A stretch of 64,000 bases of DNA from Natranaeroarchaeum sp042663585 (GTDB taxonomy: Archaea > Halobacteriota > Halobacteria > Halobacteriales > Natronoarchaeaceae). Positions 59,484 to 64,000 of this stretch are shown one piece after another (the stretch's first letter is position 1; every line of letters starts with the position of its first letter). The translations under genes and the position numbers were made by a program. The notes beneath the pieces are model-generated. The model searched no databases. It saw only the letters and a list, made by a program, of their open reading frames with translations, and was not told where the DNA came from. The stretch is from positions 806,001-870,000 of the forward strand of contig NZ_JBHTAN010000006.1 of the NCBI RefSeq assembly GCF_042663585.1, given 5' to 3'.

Positions 59484-60924
59484 CGTCCCAGTCCGGCGTG
59501 CCGGTCAGGATGCCACGTAACCCAGTCAGTGACTCGCCGACTGACATGCCGTCTTCGGAGATCTCCAGGTCGTGGATCGCGGAGTCGCACTGGCTGGCTC
59601 GCATCTTGAGGACGCCGATTACCTTGCGCAGTTCGCCGTCGTACTCGACGTGGCGAAGAACGACAAGATTATCGCTGAGGTGGCTCAACCGCTGTTCGGT
59701 CGCCTGAACGTCTCCCGTTATCTGATGGACTTCGTTGGTGAAAATCCCCGTGACCCCCATGTTACGGAGATACCGCCCGATCTTGATCAACTGTCGCGTC
59801 CCGTCGTCCGATGCGCCACGAAGCGACCGCGTGTAGCCCGTGATGCCGTCGATCATGACGACCTGTGCGTTGTCCGCTTCGACGCTCGTCCGGAGTCGGT
59901 CCGTGAACTCGTCGACCGCGATTTCGTCCGGATCGATCTCTTCGATGATCAGTGTTCCCTGTTCGACCATCTCCCGTGCCGGGATGCCGATGTCGTCCGC
60001 CCGTGCGAGCATCGTCTTCTGAGCCTCCTCGAAGCTATACAGGACCGCCCGCTGTCCACGGCTCGCGGCTTCGGTGAGGAACTGCAAGCCGGTAGTCGTC
60101 TTTCCGGCACCTGTCGGCCCGCTCAGGAACGTGATCGTTCCCGTAGTTATGCCGCCGTGCAGGAGGTTATCGAGCCCATCGACGCCGGAGGGGAGCGTGC
60201 CGAGCGAGGAGTCTCGATGATGATCGGCGGGAAACAGTTGCGGCCACACGTGTATCCCCTCGTCGTCGATGGTGACCGTGTGTGGGCCGGGCTTCGAGCC
60301 GGATCCACGGAACTTCGGCACCTGCAGTGTCCGACGATTGGAGTCTGCGTCCAGTTCGATCACCGCGTCGGCGAGGAACTGCAGATCGTCGTCGGCCATC
60401 GACTCGGCGGCCTGGGACGTCAGCAGGACGGTTGCGCCTTCGTCCTTGAGAAGAGCAAGCAGACTCAGGATCTGCGTTCGGAACTGGTGTTCGTCCGAAG
60501 AGAGGTATTTGAGTTCGGTAACCGGATCGACCACCACGCGGTCGGGAGAGATATCTTCGATCTCACCTCGAATCGCCTGGACAAGCGACGGTTGTTCTAC
60601 TTCGCTCGATTCGAAGATATCGTAGGATTCGGAACTCTGGAACTGTTCTTCGGAGGGAGAGAGATCGAGAAATTCGACGGCGCCGATATCGAGTCCGAAA
60701 CGTTCGGCAGTGTCGCGCAGATACTCGGTCGGTTCGCCCAGATTGATATAGAGCGTCGACTCGTCGGCTTCGACACCGGCCGCAAGAAAGTGTAGCCCGA
60801 AAATCGTCTTGCCCGCACCGGGTGAGCCTCTGACGAGGGTTGCAGAGTTCGGAACGAGTCCTCCCTTCAGGACGTCGTCCGCGCCAGCGACTCCTGTCTG
60901 TATCCGATTGTTCTCGGCGATCAC
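59473..60924 (-). CDS. Double-domain KaiC-like ATPase
   Basis: 483 residues with two RecA-type domains. Domain 1: Walker A GSPGAGKTIF near 34-43 and VVVDPVTEL; domain 2: Walker A GPTGAGKTTTG near 260 and VVMIDGITGY, with the catalytic EE pair in YSFEEAQKT. The tail (VEYDGELRKVIGVLKMRAS, then DLEISEDGMSV) is close to KaiC CII. At the KaiC phospho-site the motif reads QRLSHLSDN, keeping the Ser but replacing the Thr with His. First gene of an operon with the histidine kinase. Circadian function is not implied; no KaiA or KaiB is present. Confidence 0.88.
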   Translation of the reverse strand: MIAENNRIQTGVAGADDVLKGGLVPNSATLVRGSPGAGKTIFGLHFLAAGVEADESTLYINLGEPTEYLRDTAERFGLDIGAVEFLDLSPSEEQFQSSESYDIFESSEVEQPSLVQAIRGEIEDISPDRVVVDPVTELKYLSSDEHQFRTQILSLLALLKDEGATVLLTSQAAESMADDDLQFLADAVIELDADSNRRTLQVPKFRGSGSKPGPHTVTIDDEGIHVWPQLFPADHHRDSSLGTLPSGVDGLDNLLHGGITTGTITFLSGPTGAGKTTTGLQFLTEAASRGQRAVLYSFEEAQKTMLARADDIGIPAREMVEQGTLIIEEIDPDEIAVDEFTDRLRTSVEADNAQVVMIDGITGYTRSLRGASDDGTRQLIKIGRYLRNMGVTGIFTNEVHQITGDVQATEQRLSHLSDNLVVLRHVEYDGELRKVIGVLKMRASQCDSAIHDLEISEDGMSVGESLTGLRGILTGTPDWDDDV

Positions 60925-61053
60925 AATTACAATGGTGGAAGGCCTTGTGATTCAAATAGTTACTGGCTACTCCCGGAGAGTAACACTCGATCGTCGACTC
61001 CTCCGCGAATCTTCGATATCCCGTTCACCAGATGATCGACCAGTGACACAGTG

Positions 61054-61060
61054 CTTATTA
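61054..61060 (+). promoter_or_regulatory. BoxA of the FUN14 gene
   Basis: CTTATTA is centred about 27 bases before the ATG at 61084. Confidence 0.6.
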
Positions 61061-61083
61061 TGCTCGGCTTACCCCTTTCCTGT

Positions 61084-61389
61084 ATGGAGATCGAGGCCCA
61101 ACAACTGGCCCTGGAGTTCGGCGGCGGCGCGCTGATCGGCGGACTGATCGGCTACGGGACCAAGAAAATCGCGAAACTACTTGCTGTGATCGTCGGCGTC
61201 CAACTCGCCCTGTTCCGCTTTCTGGAGTCGAAAGGGATCGTGATCGTCGACTACAACCGACTGACCAACGGCGTCGTCTCGACACAGGAGACGGTGCAGA
61301 ACCCTGGCTGGATCGTCCCGATCCTCTCGACGCTCTCGATCGGCGCGGGCTTCATCGGCGGCTTCTGGGTCGGCTACCGTCGAGGCTAA
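61084..61389 (+). CDS. FUN14-family membrane protein
   Basis: 101 residues. FGGGALIGGLIGYGTKKIAKLLAVIVG at about 12-38 is the FUN14 glycine-rich helix, and VPILSTLSIGAGFIGGFWVGYRRG is the second. The family is of unknown function in archaea; in mitochondria FUNDC1 is a relative. A BoxA supports the ATG at 61084 rather than the longer frame. Its stop shares CTAA with the stop of the convergent SBDS gene. Confidence 0.85.
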   Translation: MEIEAQQLALEFGGGALIGGLIGYGTKKIAKLLAVIVGVQLALFRFLESKGIVIVDYNRLTNGVVSTQETVQNPGWIVPILSTLSIGAGFIGGFWVGYRRG

Positions 61390-62111
61390 CGCGTTTTGAT
61401 GTCGTCTTCGTCCTTGAGGATCTGTGTCTCGGCTTCGCCGCTCGTCACTTCGTTCGCCCGCTCGAAGAACTCGTTTTGAAGCCCGGCGGGGAACTTGAGG
61501 ACGCCGATCCACGAACCGTCGGCCTGCCACTCCTCGCGCTGGAGTTCTCCGAACTCGCGGAGTTTCGCCTGCGCACTGCCGGCCTTGTCGGCAGGTACCT
61601 GCACGGCGACGGTGACCTCGTCGAACCGGATCGGAATGACCGGACGCAGTGCGTCGAGCGCGTCGTCGACCTGTTCCTCGACCGGTTCCATCGGATCGAC
61701 GCTAAATCCGGCGTCTTCGAGCGCGCTTTCGATCCGGTCCGGCGGGTGCGGCGCGTCGTCCATCTGCGGATTGACGGCGTTTCGCGTGATCTGGTTGACT
61801 AGCTGTTTGTGCTTTTTCTCCTGCATCTCGCGGCGCTGCTCGGCCGTAATCTGGATCTCGCCGCGCTCGATGACCTCCGGGATTATTTCCAGTGGGTCCG
61901 TCGTGCCGAACACGTCCTCCAGATCGCTCTCGGTCGGCCGATCCCCCCGACTAGCGTTCTCGAAGACGTCTTCGGCGGCGATGACGTCCTCCAGTTCGCC
62001 ATCGAAGTCGTCGCGCTTGATCGACAGCGCGGCGTCCGGATCGACGAGCACCTCGAACCGCTCCCCGTGTGATTCCAACCGTGCCGTCACTGCCTCGTCG
62101 AGCGATATCAT
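61386..62111 (-). CDS. Ribosome maturation protein SBDS (Sdo1 homologue)
   Basis: 241 residues in the three-domain SBDS layout. The N-terminal FYSH domain has MISLDEAVTARLESHGERFEVLVDPDAAL and VFENASRGDRPTESDLEDVFGT; the middle has QITAEQRREMQEKKHKQLVNQITRNAVNPQ; the C-terminal domain ends with QADGSWIGVLKFPAGLQNEFFERAN. SBDS assists release of anti-association factor from the large ribosomal subunit. A TTTTTATC BoxA about 25 bases upstream fixes the ATG at 62111. Confidence 0.93.
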   Translation of the reverse strand: MISLDEAVTARLESHGERFEVLVDPDAALSIKRDDFDGELEDVIAAEDVFENASRGDRPTESDLEDVFGTTDPLEIIPEVIERGEIQITAEQRREMQEKKHKQLVNQITRNAVNPQMDDAPHPPDRIESALEDAGFSVDPMEPVEEQVDDALDALRPVIPIRFDEVTVAVQVPADKAGSAQAKLREFGELQREEWQADGSWIGVLKFPAGLQNEFFERANEVTSGEAETQILKDEDDIKTR

Positions 62112-62131
62112 AGCTGATAGTAGCAGACGGG

Positions 62132-62139
62132 GATAAAAA
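62132..62139 (-). promoter_or_regulatory. BoxA of the SBDS gene
   Basis: TTTTTATC on the minus strand about 25 bases before the ATG at 62111. Confidence 0.65.
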
Positions 62140-62151
62140 GGTGTTTCCCGA

Positions 62152-63126
62152 TCAGAACTCGAACGCGCTGGCGACGAGTAGCGGGACCACGAGCGTCGCC
62201 TCGGCCTCGACCTGCGTGTAGTTCGCATCGGTATCCTTGATCTTCCCCCACGAGACGGCTTCCTCCGGCGGTGCGCCCGACAGTGAGCCATCGCCCTCCA
62301 TCCCCGTGGAGACGTAGACTGCGTAGTCCGCGCCGCCGCGGAACAGGTTCGTCATGATGGCGTGGTGTTTCGGGACGCCGTCCCCGAGTGCGATCAGGCC
62401 GGTCGTATCAGCGAGCATACCGTCCTCGATGAGGGTCTCGTAATCCTCCAGAATCTCGATGCCGATGTCTTTCTCGGCCTGCTGGCGGTAGTAGTAGAGG
62501 AAGTTCCCGACCTCGGCGTCGGTCAGCGCCGGGCAGAACACCGGAACGTCGTTGTCCGCGGCCTGTTTCAGTACCGAGTTCTCGTCGTCGAGCGTCGCGC
62601 CCAGTTCCCGGGCGAAATCGGTCGGCGTCCGCACCGCCTCCTCCGCGAAGAAATCGTCGAAGAAGTCGTAGAGATACTCCTCGAGCCAGACGTACCGGTC
62701 CGACGGAACGTAGATGTTACCGAGACGGTTGATCCCTTTCTCGCGGAGTTCGGCCTCGTCGGCGTCCCACGAGCCCATCTTGAACGGCTTCGCCGTCTTG
62801 ATGACGTCCTCGGTCAGCGATCCGGACGTGGTGATCAGGACGTCGACGTGCCCCTCGCGGATCAGCGCGGCGATAACTTCGCGTAGGCCCGAAGAGACCA
62901 TGTTCGAGGTGCAGGTGAGATAGACCGTCGCCTCGTCGTCTTGCATCCGCTCGACGATGTCGATGGCCTCGGCGAGAGCGGTCGCCTGAAACCCGGTCGT
63001 CGCATACGAGTCGAGTAGAGATTCGAGGGTGACGTCGCCGGTAAAATCGAAGCCTTCGACGTCCGCCGTGTCCAGTTCTTCGTCGCTATCGGGAAGCACG
63101 TGCTCCCGTGACTGATCGTCGCTCAT
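62152..63126 (-). CDS. dys: Deoxyhypusine synthase
   Basis: 324 residues. Family patterns are VYLTCTSNMVSSGLREVIAALI (NAD and spermidine region), DVLITTSGSLTEDVIK, PVFCPALTDAEVG and the active-site lysine in ALGDGVPKHHAI, where many relatives read GGGVPKN. It modifies a lysine in translation factor aIF5A, using spermidine or, in haloarchaea, possibly an agmatine route. The ATG at 63126 matches the family; a longer frame to 63210 is not supported. It is divergent from dacZ and lies upstream of SBDS, so two translation genes neighbour each other. Confidence 0.92.
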   Translation of the reverse strand: MSDDQSREHVLPDSDEELDTADVEGFDFTGDVTLESLLDSYATTGFQATALAEAIDIVERMQDDEATVYLTCTSNMVSSGLREVIAALIREGHVDVLITTSGSLTEDVIKTAKPFKMGSWDADEAELREKGINRLGNIYVPSDRYVWLEEYLYDFFDDFFAEEAVRTPTDFARELGATLDDENSVLKQAADNDVPVFCPALTDAEVGNFLYYYRQQAEKDIGIEILEDYETLIEDGMLADTTGLIALGDGVPKHHAIMTNLFRGGADYAVYVSTGMEGDGSLSGAPPEEAVSWGKIKDTDANYTQVEAEATLVVPLLVASAFEF

Positions 63127-63212
63127 ACCCGTCCTTGTGTGTGGCCGAACTTGAAACGATTGAGTTCGATCGATCGGCGAAATCGGGGCGTACGCCACCC
63201 CTGTGACCAAAA

Positions 63213-63220
63213 CCTTTTGC
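63213..63220 (+). promoter_or_regulatory. BoxA of dacZ
   Basis: CCTTTTGC centred about 28 bases before the ATG at 63245. Confidence 0.5.
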
Positions 63221-63244
63221 CCTCACACGGAGTTGGTACGGGCA

Positions 63245-64000
63245 ATGTCGGACGTCAGTGAGTTATTCGAGGATTTATTTGTCGGTGCGGACGGAATCGT
63301 GCTGTTCTCGCCGAGTAGTTCGTACTACCAGGCGTTTGCCGAGATGGAGGATACCGACGTGATCGTTGCCGGTCGGGAAAACGAACACGGGGCCGACAGT
63401 TTCGTCGAGCTACCGCTGGTGTTCGATGACATCGCCGAGCAACTGACCTTTGCGATCGAAGGGGCACTCGACGACGACCTGGTCGAGGAAGGCGACGAAC
63501 TGCTCTGTGGCGCGAAACTGTTCGACGAAGACGAAGTTGATACTGTCGCCCGCGTCAGGGCGAGTGAGGGCGAGAACTCCGGCGTCTACGATCTCTTTAC
63601 ACAGTCTCGGGCCGAGCCATCGGTGATCCGTTCCGTCTTCGAGGTGGCGATCGAACTGGGACAGAAGGGCCAGAAAGGGAAGCCAGTCGGCGCACTGTTC
63701 GTCGTCGGCGATGCCGGGAAGGTGATGAACAAGTCCCGGCCGCTGTCGTACAACCCCTTCGAGAAGTCCCACGTCCACGTCGGTGACCCCATCGTGACGG
63801 TCATGCTCAAGGAGTTCTCCCGACTCGACGGCGCGTTCGTCATCAGCGACTCCGGGAAGATAGTCAGCGCTTACCGCTACCTCGAACCCGCGGCGGAGGG
63901 CGTCGACATTCCCAAAGGTCTCGGCGCGCGACATATGGCCGCTGGGGCGATCACCCGCGACACGAACGCGACGGCGATCGTACTGAGCGAGAGCGACGGA
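63245..64000 (+). CDS. dacZ: Diadenylate cyclase DacZ, N-terminal part (3' end outside window)
   Basis: 252 codons are open to the right edge. The DAC (DisA_N) catalytic motifs are FSRLDGAFVISDSGKI (DGA) and KGLGARHMAAGAITR (the RHR-like loop, here RHM), followed by ATAIVLSESDG. The enzyme makes cyclic di-AMP from two ATP. The N-terminal domain (about 1-110) is the extra archaeal domain of the haloarchaeal DacZ, which is linked to osmotic balance. Only the very C-terminus is missing. Confidence 0.9.
   Translation, partial: MSDVSELFEDLFVGADGIVLFSPSSSYYQAFAEMEDTDVIVAGRENEHGADSFVELPLVFDDIAEQLTFAIEGALDDDLVEEGDELLCGAKLFDEDEVDTVARVRASEGENSGVYDLFTQSRAEPSVIRSVFEVAIELGQKGQKGKPVGALFVVGDAGKVMNKSRPLSYNPFEKSHVHVGDPIVTVMLKEFSRLDGAFVISDSGKIVSAYRYLEPAAEGVDIPKGLGARHMAAGAITRDTNATAIVLSESDG

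Noticed and set aside
59473..60924. A circadian-clock KaiC system
   Set aside because: There is no KaiA or KaiB in the window and KaiC-like ATPases are common in archaea without clocks; only the kinase partnership is proposed.

Overview
The window is an ordinary-looking chromosomal segment of a halophilic archaeon (class Halobacteria). The proteins are strongly acidic and Asp/Glu-rich, the DNA is GC-rich with AT-rich promoter gaps, and many genes have an archaeal BoxA (TATA) about 25-29 bases before the start codon, as expected for leaderless transcripts. Lineage markers include a HalX response regulator, a ThiN-domain regulator, TFB, Trm56, SBDS, deoxyhypusine synthase and a DacZ-type diadenylate cyclase. 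I saw no transposase, integrase, CRISPR array, rRNA or recognisable tRNA. The genus cannot be named from this.

Layout. 1-5.9 kb: end of purL, a HalX regulator, ThiR-like regulator, SDR, Lrp regulator plus aminotransferase, a 48-residue zinc protein and trm56. 6-17 kb: acyl-CoA and respiratory genes: methylmalonyl-CoA mutase catalytic subunit, acetyl-CoA synthetase, a cytochrome oxidase subunit I with small membrane proteins, thiolase plus DUF35 partner, and mutase B12 subunit plus MeaB. 17-24 kb: DUF420, a PHP/asparagine-synthase-like pair, acyl-CoA dehydrogenase, GNAT, phosphotransferase and Nudix genes. 24-33 kb: TFB, gatC-gatA, hydrolases, membrane proteins, a thioesterase, a methyltransferase, an ornithine-cyclodeaminase homologue and a presenilin-like protease. 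33-37 kb: a phnD-phnC-phnE uptake operon. 37-41 kb: inositol-phosphatase, two HD proteins, a small P-loop kinase and acylphosphatase. 41-43 kb: katG.

43-52.6 kb is the most coherent accessory region. It holds Nnr repair enzyme, moaC, yqeC and mobA (molybdenum cofactor), a cysteine-type formate dehydrogenase catalytic subunit, an aldehyde:ferredoxin-oxidoreductase homologue that has lost all the expected Fe-S cysteines, and a zinc-dependent formaldehyde dehydrogenase. Together they suggest formaldehyde -> formate -> CO2 oxidation with local cofactor genes. Beside it lie two microproteins with zinc-ligand patterns and a COG0523 metallochaperone GTPase.

54-64 kb: HflX, a lipoprotein, an aldo/keto reductase, an operon of a double-domain KaiC-like ATPase overlapping a multi-PAS histidine kinase, a FUN14 protein, SBDS, deoxyhypusine synthase, and the start of dacZ running off the right edge. 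The two places most worth a second look are the iron-sulfur-less AOR homologue inside the C1 locus and the KaiC-kinase pair. No database search was possible; family names rest on motifs and recognised sequence patterns.
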